Assembly (NCBI GenBank): GCA_034096865.1
Contig: JAWQFJ010002781.1
Coordinates: 87,735 to 151,734, forward strand
Direction: 5' to 3'
Source: Theodoxus fluviatilis
Taxonomy: Eukaryota > Mollusca > Gastropoda > Cycloneritida > Neritidae
Length of the DNA: 64,000 nucleotides
Shown: positions 46,901-64,000 of the stretch, piece by piece
How positions within the stretch are numbered: position 1 is the stretch's first letter
Layout of the letters: each line of letters starts with the position of its first letter
Notes under the pieces: generated by a model
What the model was told of the DNA's origin: nothing
What the model saw: the letters and a program-made list of their open reading frames with translations, nothing else
Databases searched by the model: none
Position numbers and translations under genes: made by a program

Positions 46901-47621
46901 CTCGGCTCAAGGGCAGACGTTATTTCCCTGTCAGTTTCTTTTTCTTGCTAGAATTGTCATGAATAATTAATAGAATTTTGCATAACTTAGCATTTGATAT
47001 GATTTGTGGCGCTTGCCGCCGATTCCCCTTTCCAGGGTGATTGCTAGTGATTGATTAAACAACTATTTAAATATTGCTACTGTGTTGCCATTTCCTTAAT
47101 TCCAGACATCTTACATCCATAGTTTGGTTAAGGGAATGAAGGTGCGTGAATTGTTTCTCAAAGATTTTACCCCTAGACAGAGTAACAAGCCAGAATTTAT
47201 TCAGTTGAAATGAATTAAATTTAAGTAGAGAACGAACACGTCACAGTAGCTGAGAGCATGTCACTGACAAAGTTTTGTGCTTCTCAGGGCTACCGGGGCC
47301 ATAAAGGTGGTGGCAGAAAGCAAGTCCATCAAGAGTCGTCTGGGAAGGGTATTTGCTGTAAACAGCAGCAGCAGCAGTGGTGGTGGCATTGCAGATGCCC
47401 GACTTCGCATTGGCCTCCGCAGCTCCAGTCCCGACCCAGTGCAAGACTACAAGAGCCCGATGCCTGATCTCCGCTCTCGCCTGGGCAACAGCTACTGCGA
47501 GAGCCCATTGACTGCAGGTCGATCCAGCAGTGGATCAGATCTCCGAGCCAGACTGAAGCAAACCCAAGATCCCCGAGAGCAAAACCAAGTCTCGTACGAG
47601 GAACTAGACATGTTTACATGA
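32448..47621 (+). CDS. NCBP3: Nuclear cap-binding protein subunit 3, 658 aa, twelve exons
   Basis: NCBP3 binds the mRNA cap with NCBP1 and supports mRNA export. Exons: 32448-32834, 33575-33637, 34047-34144, 35326-35480, 37321-37455, 38051-38280, 39090-39264, 41791-41862, 42593-42620 (28 nt), 43797-43960, 44975-45110 and 47288-47621; 1977 nt in consistent phase. Recognisable blocks are RRYENKAGEFITGIDVLSKE, the RRM-like KMSTEDIFKYFAEFPPAVIEW and NVVWGDKV, then FLFIRYAAQ, SQYYRKYGNPNYGGIKG, KMYADEEE and C-terminal SRLG repeats, all as in vertebrate NCBP3. Acidic low-complexity stretches surround them. Exon 5's acceptor is the last of 17 tandem copies. Exon 7 has a CAGCAG acceptor (optional Gln). 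An upstream AG at 43785-43786 would break the frame of exon 10. Confidence 0.96.
33135..33405. repeat. Compound (GT)n (TA)n poly-T poly-G tract
   Basis: In order: (GT)25 from about 33135, a T/G-rich spacer, (TA)n at about 33274-33330, poly-T to 33349, poly-G to 33361 and more GT. It lies in NCBP3 intron 1. Confidence 0.93.
34197..34224. repeat. Poly-G (28 bases)
   Basis: Uninterrupted G run in an NCBP3 intron, directly beside a family A repeat copy. Confidence 0.9.
34232..34640 (-). repeat. Dispersed repeat family A, copy with tripled segment
   Basis: The minus strand reads CATAGGGCAGGGAAGATGGG, and that ~25 bp segment is present three times (34346-34420). The rest aligns by eye with the copies at 8.3 kb and 44.05 kb. 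Intronic in NCBP3. Confidence 0.6.
35095..35234. repeat. (CT)n with GTCT variants, then poly-C
   Basis: CT repeat with CTGT interruptions, ending in 24 C bases at about 35211-35234. About 90 bases before the NCBP3 exon at 35326. Confidence 0.93.
36358..37345 (+). repeat. NCBP3: 57 bp minisatellite with 17 tandem NCBP3 3' splice sites
   Basis: Each unit contains GTGTGTTGCAG|GCAATGTAGT, the acceptor and first exon bases. The first copy's exon start is 36409 and the last, which continues into the conserved exon, is 37321; 912 bases is exactly 16 x 57. The frame of exon 5 is open through the whole array, so every acceptor would give an in-frame product, adding 19 residues (NVVWGDLVTHGILLVCVAG) per unit. 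Copies vary at GDL, GGL, GDK and N/S. The GDK variant of the real exon also appears in internal copies, which indicates exchange between exon and array. Confidence 0.95.
37947..37979. repeat. (GAT)n microsatellite
   Basis: GATGAT run with a degenerate continuation to about 38043, just upstream of NCBP3 exon 6. Confidence 0.9.
39395..40860 (-). pseudogene. RTE-like LINE fragment in NCBP3 intron 7
   Basis: The minus strand encodes a reverse transcriptase: LPKKGDLGLCKNWRGIMLL, CPEQAGIRKDKSCTDQI, VFDSVDRETIW, then the catalytic FADD within DLDFADDLCLMS, FIYLGSVVSATGG and RRLGRPKTTWRR. In-frame stops lie at 40738-40740 and 40138-40140, with more after WRRS. The endonuclease part is absent (5' truncation). 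It is antisense to NCBP3. The 3' end has an AAGTC-type short tail near 39400. Dead copy. Confidence 0.88.
42966..43580. mobile_element. 615 bp TIR element in NCBP3 intron 9
   Basis: The left end reads GTGACCCTCCATCCC...GTCTGATAC and the right end is its inverted match (GTATCGGACAGACTC...GGGATGGAGGGTCAC), about 38 bp long with a few mismatches. ATTT stands on both sides (42962-42965 and 43581-43584) and may be the target duplication. No transposase frame. Confidence 0.7.
43313..43375 (+). mobile_element. SINE/LINE-type 3' tail nested in the TIR element
   Basis: GGCGCTTTGAGTCTCACTG, then GCGCGTTATAAGAGTG and a (TTA)n end. GCGC...ATAA followed by a TTA repeat is a common 3' end of retroposons in aquatic animals. 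The 5' part is not recognisable. Confidence 0.45.
44049..44222 (+). repeat. Dispersed repeat family A, copy beside a minisatellite
   Basis: Shares CATAGGGAAGGGAAGATGGA, the GTTTAGGGTCAGCAG region and a TTTTGTTGGCC end with other family A copies. Its end is the first unit of the 35 bp array that follows. Confidence 0.6.
44211..44882. repeat. 35 bp minisatellite, 19 copies
   Basis: Anchor GTTGGCCTAATGC recurs every 35 bp from 44216 to 44846. Copies are almost identical, with a few point changes around 44661-44740. The array ends about 90 bases before the NCBP3 exon 11 acceptor. There are no variable spacers, so it is not CRISPR-like. Confidence 0.95.
45259..45493 (-). mobile_element. tRNA-derived SINE between 33-34 bp direct repeats
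   Basis: The minus strand has a box A-like TGGCTCAGCTGGTAGAGCA (45410-45392) and a box B-like GGTTCAGTCCC (45365-45355), spaced as in a tRNA gene, but no cloverleaf 3' end. A 33-34 bp sequence containing CCACCATTCTCATACTGCCC occurs at 45259-45291 and again at 45461-45493, flanking it. This may be an unusually long target duplication. It lies in the last NCBP3 intron. Confidence 0.65.
45750..45875 (+). repeat. Dispersed repeat family A, partial copy
   Basis: AATAGGGTCAGTAGGTC and TTTTTCTTCTGCTGAAAATG match the inner part of the copy at 16.5 kb read in reverse. Intronic in NCBP3. Confidence 0.4.
45880..47287. other. Rest of NCBP3 intron 11, with a GC-rich block
   Basis: About 46190-46900 is richer in CpG than its surroundings and contains CATATAAG at about 46357 with CCAAT at 46253. 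It could be an old LTR or an internal promoter; I found no matching terminal repeats. No exon with NCBP3 similarity is seen here. Confidence 0.3.
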
Positions 47622-48535
47622 GGATGGATGGAGGACTTGCAGTGCTGTGTGAGGGTGTCGGGGACAAAGTGTGGAACAGTGAATCCCACAGGACCTTGTG
47701 ACAAGTTTTGCTTTAAAGACTGCCTGAGAATGGCTGATGTGAAACAGGCACCTGGTGTGTTGGTGTCCTTTTTTTTTTGGGGGGGTGGGGGTGGGGGTAG
47801 AAAGTGTCGATGGAATTATTGTAGGACACAGACAAGAACTCCTGCCTGTGTGACAAAGTGCTTTCTGAAATTTCTCGTGTTTTGAAAGTATAGCTAATGT
47901 GATTGTGGTTTTGGAAAGCAGGTATGGAAAAAATGTGTTAATGAAATCTTTTGTTCTCTCTCTCATCAAGAGTTTTTTTTTTTTAATACTTCTATGTAAC
48001 ATCAAGGGTCTGGCCTAAGTTAACATAAACTCTGACTGGCTCAGTACTTGAAGGTGTACACAGGACACTGGCTGGTGTTTTTTTACTATTAGTGCTACCA
48101 CAACCATGATTGATACTGTAGATGTCTATTGTTTCTTGAACTATCGGTGCAGAATTAATTTTTTTCCTCATTGATTGTTCCATGAAAGTTTGACTTACTA
48201 GAGAAACTTTGTAACAGAATTTTACTTGTGTCTGTTTAAATGAAGCGCATAGAAAATGTTTCAGAGATGAACTGTGGAAATGGCTGACTGTAACCACCAA
48301 GAGTGCCTTGTCAAGGAACTTTCATTATTTAAGTTGTTTCATAGTTTTGCTTTCATTCACATCAGGTCAATTTCCAGCAGCATCTGAACCAATTGGCTGC
48401 CATGAGCTTTTTACAGTTGAATATAATCCATGCTTTATGTAATTACCTGCCATGTATATGCATGTCATACATGGTGCTATTATTTCATTGATGCATGAAA
48501 CATTTCTGTGAGGAATAAATTGTGTGCATATTCCA
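47622..48535 (+). other. NCBP3: NCBP3 3'UTR
   Basis: Sequence between the TGA and the first AATAAA. It holds poly-T/poly-G runs at about 47770-47800 and no long frame. Confidence 0.6.
48514..48519 (+). terminator. NCBP3: Poly(A) signal AATAAA for NCBP3
   Basis: First AATAAA after the NCBP3 stop, about 0.9 kb downstream. A GT-rich stretch (TGTGTGC, then GGTGTGTAG) follows within 40 bases, as expected for cleavage and polyadenylation. Confidence 0.65.
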
Positions 48536-50030
48536 TATCCTGGTGTGTAGTCTGCACCTGAGTGACATGCACTATACTATGAAAAGAATAGAAAAGACTG
48601 AACAACAGCAACAAATGATTGATGAAGATAGAAAAAGTTTCCTTTATACAAGCCAGTATTGTATGTGAATAGCCTGCTGCTGTTTCAAAGCAGCACTTGC
48701 AACCAGTATTGAAAGCTCTGTACTTGGTTAAGATACCAGAAATCAAAAGCTCAATGGCAAGCAGTCCTCCATTATTTGTTTTGCAAGCAGCATGACAAGT
48801 ATTGAAGGCTGGTTAAGACACAAGAAGTCAAGAGCTATTTAGCAAGCAGCTCTCCTTTAATTGGTTTAGCATGCAACATACTCGTCAGTGTCATGTGTTG
48901 ACTATTTCCAAGAAATAGACCCACTTAGTCAAAAGCTCATGGAAAGAAAACATCAATGTATCGATGCTTTCCCTGGGAGGAAGCCCTATGAAATGTTCTA
49001 CACTGTCAAAAGGAAATACTGGTTAACTGAATTTTGGGTGTTGGGAAAAAGTAGTTGCAGAATTTTCACTTTTTTCCCCACCCAAAAAGGGAAATATTGT
49101 GTTCAGGAATGCTCCACAATATCCAAGACAGCAGTAATTAGGAGCATGCCATTGTACCCAAGGCAGCTCTTCCATTGCAAAGGCTGAAACTTTCTTTGGT
49201 ATATCATTCCATCAATTGAATGCTTCCATTCTCGGATTTTTCATATTGTTTTGCTAAGTGTTTAGGTTGCAGATGAAAGCCCCTAGTAGAACTAATTTTC
49301 TTTTATCTTCAGGCATGCACCAATCTATCATCTACCCACCCAATGATTTTCTAGCCAAAATTGAGAAAAAGAGAACAATGCAAAGCAGTTTTTTAATTGT
49401 TCTATATGGAAGAGGGTTACTGACTTTTATAATAAAAATTGTCTTTGCTTCTTGCTTTTCCCCCTGTGTTAAAATGCTCACTGGAAATTCATTTTCAAGG
49501 TAGAAGAGAGATGTTTGAATTTCATTAGAATGTCCCAGACAGTAATGCAAGTGCAAGGGATAGATGTTTTCACATTTGGTCTGATGAACCCTTTTGCAGA
49601 TCATGTGTCCTGCAGGGAAAATTACCTGCTTTCAGCCATTTTTTGGCTGCTTTTCAGACTGGCTTACAACAGTGAGAGTTGAGAGTGCACTGTGTATTCA
49701 GTATTGTCTGTAATTCTTTTATCACAAATGATCTGAAATGCTCAACAATGCTCTAATGGTCCATGTTGGACTCGCCTTACAAAAAATGTTGCCGTGAGGA
49801 CAAAATGTCTGGTTTCTAGGATATGCAGAGATGCCAACTGTTCTGATTTTGCCGTATTTCATTACAGCCAGTTGTGGTTTGTTCTGGTGCTATGATGACG
49901 TCAAAATTGTTCTGGGAAGTTAATTTTTGGCTAGCTGGGAGTCACCGTCAGCTGTGTGGTGATTCATTGTTGTGCCACTCATGCTGTACTGTAGGGAGAG
50001 ATTCAGTGTGACGAAAAGAGTCAACAAGTG
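48536..50030. other. No gene recognised
   Basis: Unique-looking, AT-rich intergenic DNA. A plus frame at 48888-49187 is open for 99 codons but shows no family features. Confidence 0.4.
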
Positions 50031-50031
50031 A

Positions 50032-50760
50032 AATGATTAAAAACGACAAGAATAACAAATAAAGACAACAAGTATGACAATTAGAGACAACAAGTACGAC
50101 GATTAGAGACAATAAGTATGATGAATAGAGACAATGAGTATGTCGATAAGAGATAACACGAATGACAATTAGAGACAAAATGTATGACAATTAGAGACAA
50201 CAAGTACGACAATTAGAGACAATAAGTATGATGAATAGAGACAATGAGTATGTCGATAAGAGATAACACGAATGACAATTAGAGTTGATAAGTATGACGA
50301 TTAGAGACAACAAGTAAGACAATTAGAGACAATAAGTATGATGAATGAATATGTCGATAAGAGATAACACGTATGACAATTAGAGTTGATAAGTATGAAG
50401 ATTAGAGACAACAAGTATGACAATGAGAGACCATAAGCATGATGATTAGAGACAACAAGTATGACAATGAGAGACAATAAGTATGATGATTAGAGACAAC
50501 GAGTATGACAATGAGAGACAATAAGTATGATGAATGAATATGTCGATAAGAGATAACACGTATGACAATTAGAGTTGATAAGTATGAGGATTAGAGACAA
50601 CAAGTATGACAATTAGAGACGATAAGCATGATGATTAGAGACAAGTATGACAATGAGAGACCATAAGTATGATGATTAGAGACAACGAGTATGACAATTA
50701 GAGACAACAAAAACAGCAATGAGAGACAACAAGTATGACAGTGAGAGACAAAACTGAAAA
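50032..50760. repeat. Degenerate ~20 bp quasi-tandem repeat
   Basis: Variants of GAGACAACAAGTATGACAAT are strung together about 30 times, with a longer block (AATAAGTATGATGAATAGAG ... TCGATAAGAGATAACACG) recurring at about 50110, 50220 and, in shortened form, 50330 and 50520. Confidence 0.85.
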
Positions 50761-53338
50761 AGAACCTGGGAGAGATTCAGTATGATGATTAAAACATGTG
50801 GAGAAATTTAGTCTGACGAGGGTCTGAGTGTTCTTGAGAAATTGAAACTGTTCCTGAAAAAAGTTCAGAAGGGTTGATATCACTCGATATGACAGAAAAA
50901 GAGTATTGTTAACAGCTCTCGATGGCAGTGCTGCTGTATTGAAAGGAAAGTAATGATTAGTACATGGCCAGATGTATTTGATGGCTTTCTTTCAGTAATG
51001 AATGCTTTCCATGATTGGCATGAGGTATGAGAGACCTTCATTCATTTATTTCACATTGTGGGGTTCTGCTCTTCAATTTTCATGTGACTTTGTTGTTGAT
51101 GTTGTGTGCTACTTTGAGATGCTGACGTTTTGCATGTTATCAGGCCATTTCTCAGGAAGTAGACCTCTCGGTACACTCTAACATGTGTTGGCATGAAGTA
51201 GGGATCTCCATCAATCTATGCGTGCAGTGATGTGTATTCTCAATATGGAAGCATGACTTACCAACTGCAAGTCTGTGCTATCTCTTACTCATTGGATGAG
51301 TGCGAAAAAAATGTCCCACTAGTTCAAGCATTCTTCTATGATTGCATGGCAAAAAGTAAGTGTGGACAGAACACATTTGTTTTTAGGTAGAGGGTTTGGG
51401 TCTACCAAACCCCTGCTGCTTCCATGCACTGCCTGCGAATGTAAGTCTTTTGGTGGAGGCCATCTCTTTGACTTTCATAAATTTCACTTCCTGCAAGTCA
51501 CTGTGTTGCAAGGAAACTGAAAGAGCACTGTAAGTAGACCATTCCTATTCTTGTGTCTGATCCTGCTCTCAGTTCCTAATACAGACCTAATATCCTACAA
51601 GGGGACACACAGGAAAAGTTTTGGACTTCAGGTGGGAAATGAAACCACATCCCCCCCCAGTCTTGTATCTCCTCTCATAGGCATCTTATCCTGCTGCCGT
51701 GTTCATGTCATCTTGTTTTTGATGGCAGACATGTTTCTGCTCAGTTTTTCTCTAAGTGTAAGTGATGACTTCCATGCCTGGAAGGAGCACTTTCAGTATG
51801 AATCCTAGTTGTCATTAGTTACATGTGCATGGATGGACACTGGGAACAGTTGGACATTTACTGTTTTGAATGTCAGAGGGCAAGAAGACAAGAAACTTCA
51901 TGAGAAGCGAGATGACTGATGGTCGAATACATTTTAACAGACATGAAGGGGGTTTGGAGCAGTTGTGTGTTTTGTGTGGGATGCATGTAAGTATCTTTAC
52001 ATCTCATTGTAGCGAGTTGGAACACCATACATTTGTGTTCCCTGTTTGTGTGTATATGTGCATTGCGCTAGCAGTGTTTGCATGTTCTCTTGATTTATTC
52101 TAAGCTGAAAGGAAAATGTGTGTCTATTTTGATTTTTGGATAAAAGGGGTCATCACTGCCATATGTCTGTATTTTTCTCTTTTTCTCATTTAATTTTCAT
52201 CAAGTCTAATGTATGAAGCATTGTGTAATAAATCTTATTCCATGTATTATCTACTCTATTTTTATGTGTGAGTGCCCATGGACACGTACACACATGCCCG
52301 CATGCTCGTGTGTGTGTGTCCATCTGTGCGTCCATGCATGCATGTAAGCAAATCTGTCACTTGTTACGACACTGTGAGTGGGATCTGATGGTGAGACTGC
52401 CACCCACACTAAACTGAGTAAAGGCACAGAATCTGTGGCATCTTGGACAGGAAATGGCCATGGCCAAGTGGATGGCAATGGAGTATGCCATTTTTGCATG
52501 GTTAGTCTGTTTTCGAGGGCAACTAAACATTGGAGTTTGCCATTGACTCCATTGCTAATGGACACTCACCAGGAAGTCCGGTCATGGGACCAGCTTTTCC
52601 CATTGAACTGTGTTGAAACCCTGCATGCCTTCTCAGATGCCATCCGAAAGTCCTTGATGAATCAATGGGCCTCTGCCCCTGAGGCATCCGATGACTTTTC
52701 AAAGTAGATACGTTTTGGCAGTTTCTTTCTTCTGCTCTAACTACTTGACCTGCCCGGCTAAGGTAGTTCTTCACTTAAACACGAACACACATACATACAC
52801 ACACGCATGCACACACAAACACTAATCCACACATACACGCGCACACACGCAAGCATGCACGTGCTCAAACATGCGCATGATCGTGTGAACGATGTAAGCA
52901 TGAAAATTAACTTCTATTTTGCAAATTATTTTAATTCAAAAGCTTCAATATACTCATCTTCAATGAAAAAACAAGTACCACGACATCCATAAAACTGTTG
53001 CATTGCACTGTCCCAGAGTAATCACTGATGTCTCCAATCAGAGAGAACAATACAATCAAGTCACCTCAAGAACATTGATAACACTGTACAAAGAAGAATT
53101 CAATGCAGATCTTTGGAATGTAGCAGCCATTCGTTACATACTGAGTTTCACTTCAGAGTCGATAAGGCCACAGATATGACATGAACACGAACATCAATGT
53201 TACATGTTACATTACATTTTAAATAAAGTTACACAACATGCATCTTCCTGATATGATGGTCAACAGACAGAATTATTGTGTATTCGTGTAAGAATTTCAT
53301 GTAACTTATCACACCATCTGAGGTATTCGGTTTGAATC
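50761..53338. other. No gene recognised
   Basis: Short CA-rich tract at about 52785-52860. Short frames only; none has splice support or known motifs. Confidence 0.4.
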
Positions 53339-54000
53339 ATGGACGTTTCGCCCCATTTGCAATTCCGCCCCAACCACTTCGCCCCGCATTCTTGCCGGTT
53401 CTCCCCACTATCCAAACCTCTTTGCCCCACTATCCAAACCTCTTCGCCCCACAATCCAAACCGGATCGCCCCATTCCTAAACCGGTTCGCCCCACTATAT
53501 ATTCCCAAATCAGTTTGTCTCATTTCACACAAAGTGGCGGAATGCCAATGGGCTATAGCTAGGTAGGTGGGACGAAATGTACGCGCAGTATTTAGTTGTG
53601 TGGTTATGTTCCTTGAATGTATTCTCTGCTGCATCAGACCATGGATCCAATATATGATGTAATGTCCATGATCAGACTGAATCTTTTGTTGTTTATAAAT
53701 CTGTCTCTTTTTGTGGCTGTTATACTTTGAGTAAATGTTGTATATTTGACTCTGGAAAGAAATATATTATTTTTGAAACAGTGGGGCGAACCGGTTTAGG
53801 AATGGGGCGAACCGGTTTGGATATTGGGGCGAACTGGTTTAGATAGTAGGGCGAAGAGGTTTGGATAGTGGGGCGAAGAGGTTTGGATAGTGGGGCGAAG
53901 AGGTTTGGATAGTGGGGCGAACCGGCAAGAATGCGGGGCGAAGTGGTTGGGGCGGAATTGCAAATGGGGCGGAATTGCAAATGAGGCGAAACGTCCAGCA
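53339..54000. mobile_element. Fold-back element with modular inverted arms
   Basis: The left arm (about 53339-53500) and right arm (about 53781-54000) are inverted copies starting GGACGTTTCGCCCC and ending GGGGCGGAATTGCAAATGAG-GCGAAACGTCC. Both are built from ~20-22 bp modules such as ATCCAAACCTCTTCGCCCCA, more numerous on the right. The ~280 bp middle is unrelated. Long modular arms resemble Foldback-type DNA elements. No target duplication is clear. Confidence 0.75.
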
Positions 54001-55696
54001 CCCTTCTGTATCGTATCATTTGATTCTCTTTGCATAAAGACTGAAATAATAGTGTTCATTGCAAGAAGAGCTTTCTGTATTTCTGTGACACAGGTTTCTC
54101 ACTTTTATATTCTACATGATGATAAATCCATCTAATAATGCAGGTCATCAATTGCACATGGACTAAGAAATGTTTTACTTTGTTGAATTATTTAAGACCA
54201 TATATCCTTTAGAATTTAAATTAATCATTATTCATGACTGAGTGGATAGACTTGATTGTTGATGATCTCAAATGTGTACCACTCCGAGCAAGAGAAGAAG
54301 TACGCTAATTGACTAATTACTGGTGATACGTTGTTATAGTAGTGTTGAGTTCTGTTTCTTTCATTATCAAGAAAAAATATTAGCGACATAATCATTTTTG
54401 CTGCTCTCTTCTATACAAGGAGGGTTTTCAAGTTCACAATAATGATGCAACTTTTAGTATAAAATAGGTGAAGTTAACGTTCAAAGGTTGCACCAGCTCA
54501 GTTGACATGGTTCAAATCAAGCCACTATTGTAACTAACGTGGAATTGGGGCCAAAATGAACCCCAAGGCCCGCTCAGAGCTGCTATGACAAAGCGTAGCA
54601 ACACATTTGTGTGTGATGCAATAGTGATAATGGTAATGACAATGATACCACGGATATGCATGTGCCACAAACAGTCAATAGAGTTTCATTAAGTCAACCT
54701 TTGCTTCTGCACACAAAGAAACTGCGACAACTCACAAAGAAAAGCCTCTCTAAACCCTTTTTGAGTGTCTCTGTCCTGAAGGTCCCCTGCCTTTGGTCAG
54801 GAATAGGAAAGCTTTTCCACAGATCCAGAGCTTAATTCAATGGAATTGGAAAACTTTTCCAAAGAACCATGACTTGGAAAATGGAAACGTGGTCACTATT
54901 GTCGGATGCGTTGGACACAGGGACTGCATGATCTCGGGACTCGTGACGTTACAGCCAGACCGGAACAGTCGAAGGTCTCGGAGGGACTCGTTGATCCTCT
55001 TGGTCTTGTCCCTTCCAAAGTTCTGTTCTTAAAACAGGCGTTCACTGAATCACGTCTGGGAAAGTGTCTGTGCCTCCAGTTTGAAAAGTAGCACTGCCAA
55101 TGGTGAGACTCACCCCGCACCTGCAAAGTTCTGCCAGGTATACAGACGGTGGCCTAGTGCCATTAGACACGGTTGATGCGACGATGGTGTGAGACTATCG
55201 TGCGCAAAATATTAGGAAATTTATACTGCTTCGATAGATTGCCTTGGACTTTGTCATGAGTGCATCCTTGTCCAGTTTGTTTACGTAGTTTGCACCACGA
55301 GCAAAGAGCCCATGCAATAAACAGTACAGTCATCCTAGCTCTTGTACCCTTCGGGAATGCTTGCCATCTACGAGCTAAGCCAAGCAGATGATTAACCATG
55401 GTGACATGGTAAGGTAGTTGGCAGTTACACAAGATTCAACGCTGTCCCTGCAAGCTAGCATGCAGGCGGCCAGTCAATCAGTCACACAAGCAAATATCCA
55501 ACCAGACGAGCAGGCTGGCGTGACCTCCCTTCAAGTAGCCCTATCGTGCTATCTGTGGAAACCAGCGGGAGCCGGGCGATTGGGATGGTGGCTTGCCAGG
55601 CAGACAGGGTCATTCTTCTGTCTCAGCACTGGACAGCTCACCAAGTGATGGCAAGGGACGAAGGTTCAAGCGTCGATGCCAGATTGACATTGGACT
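54001..55696. other. No gene recognised; BAIAP3 3' flank
   Basis: The 3'UTR of the minus-strand gene should begin at 55696 and run toward lower coordinates, but its end is not evident. Confidence 0.4.

Positions 55697-64000
<8,304 letters not shown>

Noticed and set aside
48888..49187. 99-codon plus-strand frame after NCBP3
   Set aside because: No homology, no splice sites and ordinary intergenic composition; compatible with chance.

Overview
The window is animal nuclear DNA. Short coding exons are separated by GT-AG introns (one is GC-AG), the genes are metazoan, and the space between exons is full of minisatellites, microsatellites and remains of DNA transposons and LINEs. The repeats, especially two copies of an ~840 bp element packed with AGGTCA motifs, suggest a mollusc, probably a gastropod. 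That assignment is an inference from general repeat character, not from a search.

Layout. (1) 1-15.0 kb, + strand: the 3' fourteen exons of a CHEK2 (checkpoint kinase 2) orthologue, from inside the FHA domain through the whole kinase domain to the stop. (2) 15.0-29.0 kb: no convincing protein gene. It holds two AGGTCA-rich repeats, two dead LINE 3' fragments and a possible two-exon minus-strand transcript. (3) 29.0-32.06 kb, - strand: a complete four-exon cytochrome P450 (510 aa, CYP2-like) with unusual helix C and helix I motifs. (4) 32.06-32.45 kb: a short divergent promoter. (5) 32.45-47.6 kb, + strand: a complete twelve-exon NCBP3 (nuclear cap-binding subunit 3, 658 aa), with a poly(A) signal near 48.5 kb. 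(6) 48.5-55.7 kb: gene-free DNA with a quasi-tandem repeat and a fold-back element. (7) 55.7-64.0 kb, - strand: the last eight exons of a BAIAP3/Munc13-4 family gene (end of the MUN region plus the C-terminal C2 domain), running off the right edge. CHEK2 and the P450 converge, the P450 and NCBP3 diverge, and NCBP3 and BAIAP3 converge. I see no functional link between the four genes.

The most unusual observation is that three of the six large minisatellites lie across exon-intron boundaries, so the repeat unit contains the splice site and the adjoining exon bases. In NCBP3, seventeen identically spaced 3' splice sites (57 bp apart) precede the RRM-like exon, and all are in frame with no stop between them. 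In CHEK2, one intron has four copies of its 5' splice site at one end (79 bp period) and six copies of its 3' splice site at the other (59 bp period). Other points of interest are the P450 whose W-x-x-x-R motif reads C-x-x-x-K, an internally deleted piggyBac-like element with an inverted palindromic motif, a fold-back element built of short tandem modules, and a minisatellite that seems to have grown from the end of a dispersed repeat.

All gene assignments come from reading translations and comparing them with remembered family features. No database search was run.
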